Origin: Panonychus citri
Lineage: Eukaryota > Arthropoda > Arachnida > Trombidiformes > Tetranychidae
Direction: 5' to 3'
Assembly: GCF_014898815.1 (NCBI RefSeq)
Contig: NW_026515406.1
Location: 2,046,001 to 2,110,000, forward strand
Length of the DNA stretch: 64,000 nt
Shown: positions 51,391-64,000 of the stretch, piece after piece
Numbering within the stretch: the stretch's first letter is position 1
Layout: the number at the start of each line of letters is the position of its first letter
Program-made: the position numbers and the translations under genes
The notes under the pieces: generated by a model
Told to the model about the DNA's origin: nothing
Databases searched by the model: none
What the model saw: the letters and a program-made list of their open reading frames with translations, nothing else

Positions 51391-52500
51391 CCTCAAGTGA
51401 TTTGTGTTTTTGTGTCAATTAAAAATTAATCATTTGTGATTAATAGTTCAAATCAATCAAATGAGTTGTCCATTAATTATTCCCGGTCTGGTGATTTTCG
51501 CGCTCTTTTTGTCCCAAACCAGGCAGTTTTATTACTACTAGCGTCTCAAGGCTCAAACGAAAACCATTCTGGAGAAACGTCTGTCAGAATTGACCACAGC
51601 AGAAACAAATCGGATTTCATTTTAGATTAGCTAGTGAACATAAGTTTTAATTGTAGGATTTGATAATCTCTTCAAAAGATGATTAATTAATAGTAAGGTT
51701 TTTGACTCCGGATTCAACGCAACCCTTTTTCATAATTATATCTATTCAGCGATCAAAACTATTAGAACATTGTCTTTATGAATTGTTATACATCTCATAT
51801 CCTAATGAATACGTTTCTTTCACTCAAACATAGAATAACTAATTAAGGTGATTATCATTATCACGATCCATTGAATTATTCCATTCGAATTCTCATATTT
51901 TTACTACTGAACTTATCTTTGCTACATAAAATTGAGAAAGTTAAAGTACCCAACAATATGATAATTATCACCATCCTATCATTAATACTGTTAACATAAT
52001 TAAGATAAATCTATTTGCTAATTTAAAATACAATAATTCAATTGTTAATATGTTTCGCTTCATACTAATTATCATGTGATTTATTATTTTATTCAATTTG
52101 CATATAATTCCATTCAAATATAAGAACAATTAAACTCTTAACTGATCGATTACAGCTAATTAATCTCATCAACTAAACTCGACTCTAATTGTATAAAATA
52201 TCATCACAATCTATCGATTCTCATATAAAAAAAAACAATCACAAGTTTCTTTACAATGATTATATTAATACAATATATACAACACTTTGAGTTACGATTA
52301 CGAGTACAATTAAGTTAAGACACAATTCACATTGAATATTAAGCAAAACTTAAATGAAAAAAATACAATATCATGAAATGAATTTAAATTAAATCAATAT
52401 TCCTCTTCTGAATCAAAGTAACAATTTACTTTGGAAAAATTTAAAAACTGTTAACTCATCATGATGAACAATTCAATATTTGCCGATAATTTTGTTAACC

Positions 52501-52530
52501 TTTGATTGTCAACATTACGTGACAATCAAA
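52501..52530. repeat. 11-bp perfect stem hairpin
   Basis: TTTGATTGTCA (52501-52511) is complementary to 52520-52530 around an 8-nt loop. GTTAAC occurs on both sides. Confidence 0.65.
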
Positions 52531-54770
52531 ACGTGATGTTAACATTGTAATGATTAGGAATTCAAATTATTGGGAAACTTTGATTACTTTACAAAATTCA
52601 ATTAAAAGAAACCAACTTGAAGACAATTGTTTAAACAATACAAATTTAATAAGAAAGTAACTGTTTAATCATAACAACACAAGATTGGAAACTGTCACCA
52701 TGATGTTGTATTACATGTTGATGATTTGTTGTTTCATGTTGATCAATGAAACATCAACAACATCGATTAATGATCTTGATCGATTATTTTTTGTTCCAAC
52801 CATTATCATTATCATCACCATTATTACCATCATGGCTCTCAGGGTATTCAAACTTTAACATAAGATTTTAAGGTTTCGTTTTTATTGATTGGTGTTATTT
52901 GGTACGAGGAAGCAAAAAATAATATCTTCCCAAGGAAAATACTCTTAACCATTAAACTCTTGTCAAATTGTTAGATTATTACACCACCATCTCAAGTATT
53001 AGAATCAATTTCCTTTCATCATCATCATTATCTTCATCTCTCAAATATTCTGCTTCATGGTAACTTGTTAAATGTATTCATATTTTCAGCAAAATGTAAG
53101 CTATTCATGTAAATATTAAATCATTCAGTTAAACAATTAATTTCCAGCACCAAGTAAATACTTTTGATATGATTAAACAGTATTCGATATAAAGTGTTCT
53201 TTGAATGCAAGTTATTCTTCGGAAAATAATGAGAATATCATCATGTGAAACTGAACATTTCGTCACATTTTTCGATTCACTTTGACTTAATAACAGGTAG
53301 AAAATTTCACAGAGTTTTGTGCCCATTTTTCTTATTGGATTGCTCAATTTTTACTATTGATATGTTCATATTCTTGAGGAAATATCTGATCTGATATTCA
53401 ATAATTACCATGAGAAAACCATTATGTAGATATTGAGTTAATTCTTGAAGAACGGAATAAAAAATAAATCATCCAACTGGAATCTCTTGTGAGTTGATTG
53501 ATGAGTAGCATCTTTTATCATTGTTTTCTCATTTTCACCATTACAAAATTCATCCTCACATTTTATTCCCAACAATTTAATATACATTTAATTCACTGCC
53601 ACAAGATAATCATCATGATAATATGATTAAGATGATCATATTTCCCAGTTTTCCATATATCCATTTCTTACACTTTATCTTCCGCTCCATCATCATCATG
53701 TTTATGTTGTTTTCATTGATGAAACTAAAACCATCAATTGAATAGATTGTAAAGTGAAGTTTTTTTTTCCAAAGTTCGATTCAGATCCTTATTGTTAACA
53801 AGTTGATTTCACGAATGAAAAAGAATACATAATAATGTTCAACTAGAACAGAATCATCATCGTCATCATCTTCATGATAAGGTTACAATAATTCCACATG
53901 AGGTATAAAACTCAACGAGTCAGAATTTTTACTCCATTCTTTTTTCCTTAAGCCTTAACGATGATATATTCTTGACAAGGTTTCACTTTTCTTCATGAAA
54001 ACTGAGCCTAAAATTTGGTGTATGAAATGGAAACAAAAACTCAGTTTAATCAAGGTGAGTGAAATAATTTTACAAATGATATTCATCATGTTGAATGAAA
54101 TGGAAAAGTTAATTTTTTCTAATATTTCACCATAGAGATTGATAGAGCTCATGGTAAGAGGCTTATGAGTACAAAAAGAAACGTAGTTCCCGAGGACTAA
54201 GCTCCTTATCTGAATTGAAACTCATATGAAATTCAAGGTAAACAAGAAACGGAAACAAAATAATCAATGAAAAGATGAATCAACGAAAATTAATAGTAAA
54301 TTTTTTTCATTGAAACTTTTGCTGACCAATACAAGGATTTATCTTGCTTACCCTATGGTCATACTGATGATCAAAAATTTGACAATCATAATGATCATTG
54401 TAAAAATTTTTACTTGTCTTTTTTCAGATTTTTTTTTCTCATGCTGAATAAATTTAATCACAATCAAGAAAACAATTGTTATAATAATAATAACCGAATA
54501 TAAAAGGAAACATAAATATATGAATATATGAATAAACTGACCAATAATGACCAATACAATAGATAATTTTAGATTTGATTTGTAACTTTCCATGGAAAGG
54601 AAACTTTTTTATCGTTATTTCAAATTGATGGTTCGAAATGTTCGATTATTATAATAATAATAATAAAAAGAGAAACATATTAGAACTTATTAAATGGTTC
54701 AGGTTTAGGTTCAAGTGGAAAGTATAACTGTACAGTTCGAGGAAAATAAGAAAAGAAAAAATCGAAACTC

Positions 54771-54793
54771 GAGAGAGAGAGAGAGAGAGAGAA
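54771..54793. repeat. (GA)n microsatellite
   Basis: Pure GA run of about 23 bp. Short frames over it on both strands (54649-54913) are simple-repeat artefacts. Confidence 0.85.
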
Positions 54794-57700
54794 AGCAAAA
54801 AGAAATTGAGAAAGAGGATAAAACTGGTAAGAAAAATGATCTTGTTCATTATTCTTATTGCCTTTTATATTGGAAAAGAGCAGAAAAAGAAAGTCTAATT
54901 TTATAAGTAACAAATTCGATGAGAGAGCGAGAAAAAAAGTTCTAATAAGAAATGTGTAGCAAATGAGAAGTAAAAAAGAAAAGGAAAAGTTTTCTTTACT
55001 ATTAACACAAGAAGAGAAGAAAAAAGTTTGATTAGGAAAAAAAGCGAATTAAAAAGTTAATCAGTTCAAATTAGAATCGAGAGTGAGAAAGATAAACTCA
55101 GGTAATATCTAAGGTAACAGTGAATATTGATAAATCATGTATTCATGAAGCAATCTCATGAAACTGATTGAAACTCATGAGATAATACAAACTAACATAG
55201 ATAATCAATTTACATCGTTTAGTTTAATTCCAATCACTATTGTTGTTATTTACTCAGTCAACAAAAGTTAGACACACCTTTGTGTCAATTGAATATATTG
55301 GTAAAAAAATCAACGTTTCATTGATAAAATTAACACAAAAGTAAAAGGTAAATATAAATAAATAAAAGTTGAATTTAAAATTCAGAGGTTTTTCCCTTTT
55401 GTAATGTATACACATATTATATCAACGATTTTCATGATGTTTAGCATTTTACATGCATGAAATAACTGAACCTTTTATTTCAAATCAGCATGAACTTTAA
55501 ACTAACTTGTATTCAATCAGAAATGATTTTGATTAACATGATATCCATCAGACTTAATGAATTGAATACCAAATTCAATGTGTAAACTTATTTGTAACTC
55601 ATTCTAAAGACATGGTTGTTTCCATGAAGGGAAACTTTGTAGTTTCAAACATTTGGGAGAAAAAAATTTTCTCAACATTTCGGTAATCAAATTAATCTGT
55701 TCAGGGTTAGATGATTAAACGATTGACATTGATTATGATATTAACTTTTCTAACATGATTTGATTGAAATTGTTGAGAGAAAACTTTTTTTCCATGATAA
55801 GTTTTCATCATCATTATCATGGATTTAAAAAAAAGATAAGTGTTATCATATGTGAATAGAAAACTATTATTTAGGTTAATGGACCAGAGAGATAATAATA
55901 ATTTTCATCTTAACCTTAATCCGGTTAAATGTTGAACTTTTTTCTTCCACTGTTCTTGAATTGGATTTAGTATCTCAATAAATAGGTAACATGATGATTC
56001 ATGATAATTCATTGTGTACTCTTTGAGTAATAATGATAACATTTTAATCCAGAAAAATAATGAGAAAAAATTCTGAGAGATATTCCTTATTTGGTTAGTC
56101 TATTTTGTCTACTGACTGGTCATTCAAGGGTCATCATTATCATCTTATATAAGGTCAAGTATTCATTGGGATGATAAATTTTGAGCAGGAATAGAAACCA
56201 AATTTCATGGTAACAATAAAGTTACATGATAATGAAGGAAGATGAAAATGTGTGAGAAAAAAAGTATATTCATCTAACGATGATACCAAATCTTTAAGGT
56301 TAATACTCTGAATAAGAATAGGATGATAAAGAAGAAGATAAAACTTCTTACTATCTGGCCAATGATGAAGAAAATTTCATCATCATCATCATCAGTATAT
56401 TATCATCATTGTTATCAACTGATAATAATGAGAAGTTAGATGATAGAGAAAATTACATGAGCTCGAAGAGAAAGTGAAAGTGAAAAGCTTGCAGTCGAAA
56501 CTAAAGATTGTGATGATACCAAAAGAAAATGAAGGTTACACATGGAGAAGAAAAAAAGTTCCAAGACTAAAATTCAGCAAGTTAAACATGAGATGAGAAG
56601 ACTAGTAGATGAACGTAATTCTATCACATTTCAAATGTCCAAAATATAACTTCCTTGCTGGAGAAGAAAAAAGCGAACATGAAAATGTAAGAAAGGATAA
56701 AGATCACGTTAACAGAAAAATGAGAAAAAAAGTCCAAAAAAGTTCTTTTTTTCCTCTAGAATTCATCTCAATCATAGACAGTATATATTACTTCATGTAT
56801 TGTTGACTCTTCGGCACAATCATAATTCATGATAGTGATATATTCATTCAATTGCTGAAAAAAAAGCTAATCTCCCAAATAAACTGTTATTCAAAACTTC
56901 CTCTTATCATCATTACCTGGAATTCAGAGTAATATTAACATTCAACTTTCAGTAACTTGATACAAAGAATACCCTTGGTATTTATTAACATCATATGAAC
57001 TTTTGTGAAAACATTATTTTCATTATCATGATGACCATTGTTCAGGGGAAATTTAGTAACCAGGGTAAAGGATTTTTCTAAATTTAGAATCAATATAATC
57101 ATTGAGAGAAATGATATTAGTATTTCTTCAAGATTAAAAAGGTTGATAAGATTTTTCTCAAATTGTTCAGATATCAGGGCGATGTTCACGTTTCAAAGAT
57201 TCTGATGATATAAACATGGGACTGTAGATGATGGGAAAGTAAATCAACAAAGATTATAACGGTAATTACTGTCCATATACATTTAATTATCGATAATCAA
57301 GTTGAGAGGAAAAGGTAAGTTAAATGAACAGTTGACCATTGATCATGTTACCAAAACAAATTGAATTAAATACAAATGCAACGAACTGATAATCAATAAT
57401 CAATAATCAATAAAAAAAAGTATAACGTTTATAATAAAGTGAATGAAAAACAAAATTATTGAGCAACATTTCCTGAACTTTATTCAGTCTTTTTAAGCTT
57501 CAATCAGTTTCATGATCTAAAAATATTATGATACAATTAATCTGATTATTGTGTAGAGATAACTCATGTTAAGTATCGAAAAGATATTAATAGAAGTGAA
57601 TCTTGTAATCGATCAGTTGAAAGTTCTGATTTTCATGATAATTTTTCTTCCTTTTCATTGGGTTAAGAAAAAAAAACTCTTACATTGATACATTGTACAT

Positions 57701-60700
57701 GGAACATGTTATTATTTTCATATTGTAGTAGATATATGAAGTACCATGAACTTGTCTGTACATTCATAATACCCTGAATTTCTGAATCACAAATCAATAA
57801 AATCCCAATACAAAGTATCTCTGCTGGTTATCATTGTATTGAGAGATAAACCATTGAAAAACTGAATGATCACCAGAATAAAAGTATAATAATAATGATA
57901 ATAATAATCTTGTGGTGGTAAAGAATGAATCAAATGCAAATACTGACCATTGTCCAGAACAAAAATTCACATAAAGGCTAATCATCATGTAGATGATAAT
58001 GAAGATCTAAATAAACAGAGTAAACCTTTCAAATGAACTGATTTGCATAAAAAAGGATAATACTAATTAGCTATTCATTTGTTTATTCAGTTGAAATCAT
58101 TTAATTTCGTGATACTAACCATTCATATACTTCAATAACAATAAGCAATGATAACTAATGGTCAATCCTTGACCATTATCATTATAATTATAATGAGGCT
58201 ATCATAATGGTTATTTGAATAACGTGAATAAAATTTGAGATTATTATTATTGGAAAATGAATGAAATCAAACAGAGAGATGAAAATTCATTCCCTGTGAG
58301 TGAATTTTATTGATATTTTTCAATATTACCATGAAATTTCATTGGTCCTTATCAATTTAATCTAATTGAACAGAGGAAATGAGACTTTAAAACTTTGAAA
58401 AATTTAAACTTCCTCCAAACGAGATGTTAAATTAATAGAATAATAAAATTAATGACTATCATGATATTATTATTGCTGAAAAGTTGTTCGAAATGTCTAG
58501 TTGGAACTTTGAAAACAGGAGTAGCAGATTTGATGAAGCTTATTAAATTTTTCAGTCTTGATCATTGAAATCCATTCAGAGGTAAACATGAGAGGGCGAT
58601 TATCAAGGTGACTAATTATTCACAATGTAATAATTACTAGAGATAATGTGATTATGTGAAAAGGTCTACTCATGTAAACGGAGTTATTAATAGTATCATG
58701 TATCGATAGAATCACGAACAATCAATAATGCTAAGAATGCCGGAGCTTTTTAGCTTCTCAAAAAATGAGAGCAAGTGAACTTTTCTCAAGTTTTTATTAT
58801 GGAGTATTTTTCATTTTCACAATTTGAAGACTAATGAATTTAATAGACTGATTAGAAAGTCAGTAAGGGGATGTAAGCTGCGATTATCCCCAAACTCACC
58901 TCCTCATCAACAACCAACAAAATCAAAGGTTGATAAAGTGTCACCTTAATGAAAAGGGTATAAAAAACAAGATATTTTAAGACAAACAGTCAGTTAATGT
59001 GAACCAGTTAATCCTAATCCTTGTTAAAATTAAATCTCTTATGTGTTAAACTCTCGTCCATATTGTTAATCCTTATACAAAATTAAAATTATTCATAATT
59101 AATCGTTGATTGTACATTTATGATGTATCAACAATCAACAATCAACAATGATTATATAATTATTACTTAATCCACTGTAATTTGAGATTGGCGCCTGTTT
59201 AAAGATTTAGGTAATCCAGTGTTCCTACCAAGTCACACTCTTACAGAATGATGTAATTGGCATAACTCCAAATAATGGTTATTAGAATAGAAAACTTTTC
59301 GACTTGATGAAGAAAAAAGATTTTCTCGAACTGCCATCAACAATCAAATTTTCATTATTCTTCTTTCTTTCCATCCAAATGTAAATTCATCATTTTTCAT
59401 GATGGGATAGTCATCATTTCATCATGCTTAGTTGACTATGAACACGATGGGATATTTTATATATTATATAAAACTGAAAATAGATGCGGATGAAGATGAT
59501 TAAATGCCGGTTAAATTAGCTCAGGTAAACATTGAATAAGCCAAAGTGAAAATTTTTCATTCCAAGCTACTCAGACTGAATAGAGATTCATTGATAACAT
59601 CTAATCAAACAGCCATGATATTTTCATATAAGCAACAAAAAAATGGTTAACATGGGTAAATATTGAATGAAATGATGATGATGATATTGATCCAATATTC
59701 AACATGATATTCAAATAATCGAAAGTATTACCAATGATCATGATAATTGAAGAAAATTCATCCCGATTGATAGAGTTCTGAGAAAATCATGGATTTCTAT
59801 GCTGATATTATTCAATGAAGTCCAATTTAATAATTTAATAAACCAGTAAATTGATTGAATCAAGATTTTTGTGATGGAAACCTTCCGGATTTGGTCATCT
59901 TAAACTAATTGCAATCAGTTGATTATTATTGATAAGTCTAATTGTGTTTACATCATGAAATAGTTGGAGTATTAATAAGGCTCATAAGAGGATTTAGTCC
60001 ATTTCGAAATCGCCAATTTGATTGACACTTGATGATTTTTCTGTTGAGCTGATTAATCGTAACGGAATATAGTGTTGATTAATTGTCATCATCAGGTTGA
60101 TGATATTTTTCCTCTTCGCCGTCGTTGAGAATAAAAAAATCTAATAATCTGATATGGTGGAAAAATTTTTCTCTGACTGAATCAATGATGAAGAAGGAAA
60201 GAAAAAATCTTCTACCTTTGGAATGGAAATGAAAAATACTTATCTCCATTGTCTGGTAATAATGAAGATGATGATGAGATGATAAAAATCATCAATAACA
60301 TGATGATAATCATTGATGGTTCATAATGGTCATAGTTCTGGTGGTGGATAGTTATTTATTCAGTTGAATGGGGAGATGAGAAATGTTCTGATTACATCTG
60401 ATTGACATGAGAATAAATTTCACAGTGGAAAAGAGATGAAAGGAGATAAAAAAAACTGTGAAAATTACTAGAATTTCGTGAAGCTGAAAAAAATTGTGCT
60501 GATCACGATTCAACTGAAAATATTATATCGTTGCATAAGCTATTGATATAGTCAGTTATTTACATGGTGACCATGACAATCACTGAATATTTCAGCCAGT
60601 ATTCAACGTTTGTTAAAAATTGACTCTATCTTGATAACGTTTGAATGTTTTAAATGATGAAATGTTATTTTGTCAAAATGTCGTAACAATTATCAAAGCC

Positions 60701-61869
60701 TCTGTTGAATAAGAAATGAAAATGATAATATTCATCGTGGAAAAATGAACTTGATTATCTTTTCCATGGCTATTCAGTGAAATAAATTTCATGATAACTT
60801 TCATTAAGTATTACCAATAAGATGGAAATGTCAGATTCTACCAAATGGTAAATACTAGTAGTATTATTAAGGAAAGCTTTTATCTATGATTGTTATCCAT
60901 AATATCAATATCTACATATGTGATACCAATTATCATGGATAATAACATTACATTGAAAATTCCGAATTCAGAGATTAATTCGGATGGTTCGTTCATCTTC
61001 TTGGTGATCACGAAGCTATTCGAATCACTAGGTATACAATTAAATATTAGTATTTTATAGCATTTTATCATAATGAATGCTGGTAGAATGCAAGAGAGAT
61101 AATAGTATTATCATAGTAGCAAAAAGAATCAGGTTACTAATATCAATAGAATCAGAAATTGATATGAAAGACTCTGATTTTCATGCCATTGATGACGAAG
61201 ATAAAGAGAAAAATAGGAAGATAAGAAAATGAAAGATAATGAAATGCAAAAGGTATCCTTATGTGTCTAAGGGAAGGTAAAGTTCTGAGACTGAACAACT
61301 TGCTGTTTCCTTGTTGGTTAACTCTCTTCACCATGAACGTCATGGTTAATCATCTTATGCTCTGAATTAGACATTCATTGGATAAATGATGTTTTTCTTG
61401 TTTCTTTTTGTTTCTTTCTTCATCTAATCATTACCATCAATCGCACTCCCACTCCCACTTTCATGATATTTATGTATTATCATATACTTTAGTCAATATC
61501 GAGTCAAAATTACTAATTCATTTAACTCTGGAAATTTTTGATTCCCTATCTTTCATCATGATTATCATCAGCATCATCAACTCGTTAGATTGTAACAATG
61601 TCTCAATATTATTATTACTAAAAATTTATCACAATTACTTATAATAAACTCAATGTACTTACAAATGATAACATATTAGATTTATTCAGATAAATACATA
61701 AACATGATTCAAATGGAGAAACATGATGATTAATGTTACAAATGACGATGTTTATAAACCAATCTGAATTAACCTCACTAATCATCTACTGAATCTTTTA
61801 AATCAGAACATCAGGTAAATGATAATATCAAAGAGTTAAAGATCCGTGATGAATATAAATCATATGTTA

Positions 61870-61904
61870 CATTGGACTAGTCCAATGAAAGAGCTCTTTC
61901 ATTG
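61870..61904. repeat. Two overlapping perfect palindromes (18 bp and 22 bp)
   Basis: CATTGGACTAGTCCAATG (61870-61887) is a perfect palindrome. A second perfect palindrome of 22 bp, centred on GAGCTC, occupies 61883-61904. They share the 5 bp CAATG. The surroundings are gene-free. Confidence 0.9.
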
Positions 61905-62850
61905 TCAAGATAATCAATTCATCATAATCTTTACCTTGAAAATTAACCAGAAAAGTTTGAAAAGGTTACATGTAGCTCTGATTAATTGATCGATAAGCAA
62001 GAGTCAATTGCTTATCTAATACGAGTCAGTTAATTAACTTAATCAACTTCAAAAGCCACTGAGAACATTTTGTTTCTGAAGTGACGAAATATCTCTCATT
62101 GACAATGATTGATGGTTAATTTCTCTTGCCAAGCAGATTTAAAGGGTAAATGATTTTACAGTTATAGTTAATACAATTATAAATCACTTGAAATGTTCAT
62201 TAACATTTTCATCTTTAATTAATGAATTAAAATTAAAATTTATGAACCATAGTAATTGAATCAGATAAGTAGTGGGAATAAAATAGGCTTAGAATTGGAT
62301 GTTAATTTGATTGCTCAATAAATGAGTTGAGAATATTGAATTGCTAAATTGATTACTAAAGTAAAATTGTTATTAACATGCATTTTGTTATCCATTTAAA
62401 ATGTGGACTTAAGGGTAAGAAATTATTTCACCACCTTTTTGTTTTTTCATGATAAGAATTCGATATCAACCGGTTTTTACCATCAACGATTGCGCTTATT
62501 ATGCAAACAGAATCCATAATATCACGAATATGATATAGTTTATAGATATATCTTATTGCAGAATTTCAGAGATGAAGACAACCCTTATGTCAAAAATAAG
62601 TTTGATCAAACGAAAATTCAGTGGGCATTGTTTCTCAGGTAGAAAGTAGATCAAAAAGAACACGCCATTGATCAATTTGATTGATGAATGTGAGAAAAAA
62701 TCAATAGCAAACGATACCATTAACGTTAACTATTGAAATCATGTTTTTGTGTACTTTTGATCTCCATTTAAAATGAAAACAAAATTCAAGGAACTCCATT
62801 TCTTCATCATATTTTCATAGTTGATCATAATATACAAAACTGTTAATCCA

Positions 62851-63215
62851 ATTGAATTGGTCTCAGTCTAGACAAGACCTGTCGAAGATAATGAGACGCT
62901 CGATTGAAGTGAGAAGACTTAGCTGAGGCGAGAATACGTCAATTTTTATTTTTCACATTGAGTCGATTGCCAAACGAGATAAATTAGGGTTGTATACTGT
63001 TTGGAAAATCATTTAGCAGTTCAGAGAGAAAAGTAAACAATAAGCGCAGCATGATTTAAAACTTGAACATACAGGTCGCTAGCAAATTCATTTGACCAAT
63101 TTCAAGTTGATGTAGTCGCGGTGTCTGAGCTCATAGACATGAAGTCTATACATGATTTTATAGCAAATTTAATCAAAATTATTGTCAGTTAATTAGTTTT
63201 TTTGATTGTGTTAAC
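62851..63215 (+). mobile_element. Probable 5' non-coding end of the Tc1/mariner element
   Basis: Sequence upstream of the transposase is less AT-rich from about 62860, which suggests that the element begins near there. The terminal inverted repeat cannot be identified because the other end is outside the window. Confidence 0.3.
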
Positions 63216-64000
63216 ATGGTTCATAAAATTGATCCTGAAGTGAGGGGTAAAGGTTTAGAACTTTTAAGCTTAAATTGGTCCAGATCTCGAATTCGTGATC
63301 ACCTAAAAAAGTCTGGTATCCTGATTTCCTCAGGTTCAATCTCCAATATAAAGAATAATAAAGAAAATTCAAACAAAAGTGATGGAATCAGTAGGCGTGG
63401 CCGGCCGGCGAAAATTTCGAAACTATCTGAACTAGTGAATAATTCCAACCCTTTACCTCAAGTTACGATGGCCAAAAAAGTCGGAATTACTCCTTACATG
63501 GTAAACTATCATATTCATCGGACTTTAGGAAAAAAAACTGTCAAAAAAGGGACCAAACATGTGATCGACGAAAGTATTGCCGAAAAAAGGAAGAAACGAA
63601 GTTGGCATCTTTACACCCGCCTCAATGCCAATAAGTGGGAAAATTTCATCACTTCTGATGAAACATTAATCAGACTCGATAATTGTGACGGACAAACAAA
63701 GATCCAATATCTCAATCATGAACAATCAAGAGCCGAAGCTGAAAATTTCAATTCGAAACGTTTCACGAACACGATAATGGTCTGGGTCGCTTTTTCAGCT
63801 CGAGGGATATTCAAGCCGATTTTTGTTCCGCCGAAATGTAAGATCAACTCAGAATTCTATATAAAGTTCATCTTGAAACCATTTTTCGAAAAGGAAGTTC
63901 AGAAATTATTCCCTGACCGGAAATTCACCTTCCAACATGACTCCGCCCCTTCTCACACCGCCAAAAAAACTATTCAGTGGCTAAATGATAATAAAATCAA
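63216..64000 (+). CDS. Tc1/mariner (IS630-type) transposase, 5' part, runs off the window
   Basis: An uninterrupted frame of 261 codons runs from ATG at 63216 to the window end. The N-terminal part is a helix-turn-helix region (residues 1-50, SRSRIRDHLKKSGILISSGS), followed by a RRGRPAK basic GRP-type motif (60-66) and a second helix-turn-helix (80-104). The catalytic region starts with WENFITSDET (first acidic residue D148). Then come MVWVAFSARG (188-197) and FQHDSAPSHTAKKTIQWL (second, D242), all typical of Tc1/mariner transposases. The third catalytic residue lies beyond the window, so the DDxD/E subfamily cannot be assigned. No stop or frameshift is seen, suggesting a fairly recent copy. 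Moves DNA by cut-and-paste at TA sites, by family knowledge. Confidence 0.9.
   Translation, partial: MVHKIDPEVRGKGLELLSLNWSRSRIRDHLKKSGILISSGSISNIKNNKENSNKSDGISRRGRPAKISKLSELVNNSNPLPQVTMAKKVGITPYMVNYHIHRTLGKKTVKKGTKHVIDESIAEKRKKRSWHLYTRLNANKWENFITSDETLIRLDNCDGQTKIQYLNHEQSRAEAENFNSKRFTNTIMVWVAFSARGIFKPIFVPPKCKINSEFYIKFILKPFFEKEVQKLFPDRKFTFQHDSAPSHTAKKTIQWLNDNKI

Larger units (their letters stand above)
48000..51650. other. Patch of transposon-derived, less AT-rich sequence
   Basis: The base composition shifts and CATG words become rarer. Besides the inverted repeat and the two pol-like fragments, there is a TATAAAAG at about 48760-48767 with purine-rich flanks, which could be a decayed LTR promoter. 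No complete element or paired LTRs could be drawn. Confidence 0.4.
51651..62850. other. Gene-free CATG-rich DNA
   Basis: Nothing codes here that I can support. It contains the palindromes at 52501-52530 and 61870-61904, a GA repeat at 54771-54793 and many short GAT/ATC tracts. All open frames are small and without motifs. Confidence 0.5.

Noticed and set aside
59185..59200. TGGCGCC as a retroviral-type primer binding site
   Set aside because: Only seven bases match; no LTR ends or retroelement genes are near.

Overview
The window looks like arthropod nuclear DNA. It is very AT-rich, carries abundant GAT/ATC and GA/CT simple repeats, and has spliced genes with GT-AG introns ranging from under 100 bp to many kb. 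The gene set (an ABCH-type half transporter, an invertebrate D2-like dopamine receptor, the condensin kleisin CAP-H and a Tc1/mariner transposase) fits an arthropod. A mite is my best guess, but this is inference and no species is claimed.

Layout. 1-10.2 kb: no convincing protein gene; AT-rich DNA with hairpins, AG|GT motifs that could be recursive splice sites, and one exon-like segment (819-930). 10.27-12.54 kb (-): a complete four-exon CAP-H (NCAPH/Barren), 638 aa as modelled, apparently short at the N terminus. 13.31-18.80 kb (+): an ABC half transporter (NBD then TMD, ABCH/ABCG-like), divergent from NCAPH across about 770 bp; one intron holds a tandem duplication of about 400 bp. 18.8-23.56 kb: intergenic, with a less AT-rich block at 20.22-20.93 kb. 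23.56-30.49 kb (-): three exons coding TM3 to the C terminus of a D2-like dopamine receptor with a very large third intracellular loop. Exons for the N terminus, TM1 and TM2 are not seen in the remaining 33 kb, so an upstream intron may extend past the window. A long inverted repeat (two arms of about 250 bp) lies in the intron at 28.59-29.21 kb.

32.04-33.71 kb (+): the most unusual gene, four exons coding 464 aa. A double-stranded-RNA-binding-like domain is joined, exactly at an intron of phase 0, to a divergent ubiquitin-specific protease (USP) domain. It lies opposite to and upstream of the visible receptor exons, so it is probably nested in a receptor intron. 33.7-63.2 kb: essentially gene-free, CATG-rich DNA with a patch of degenerate transposon-derived sequence at 48-51.7 kb. 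That patch includes two homologous fragments resembling a Ty3/gypsy pol linker, and an inverted repeat carrying four TCAAGGTCA motifs. 63.22-64.0 kb (+): the 5' part of an uninterrupted Tc1/mariner transposase cut by the window end.

No tRNA, rRNA or CRISPR array was recognised. Exon boundaries were derived by hand from reading frame, splice consensus and family similarity. All assignments rest on recognising motifs, not on database searches.
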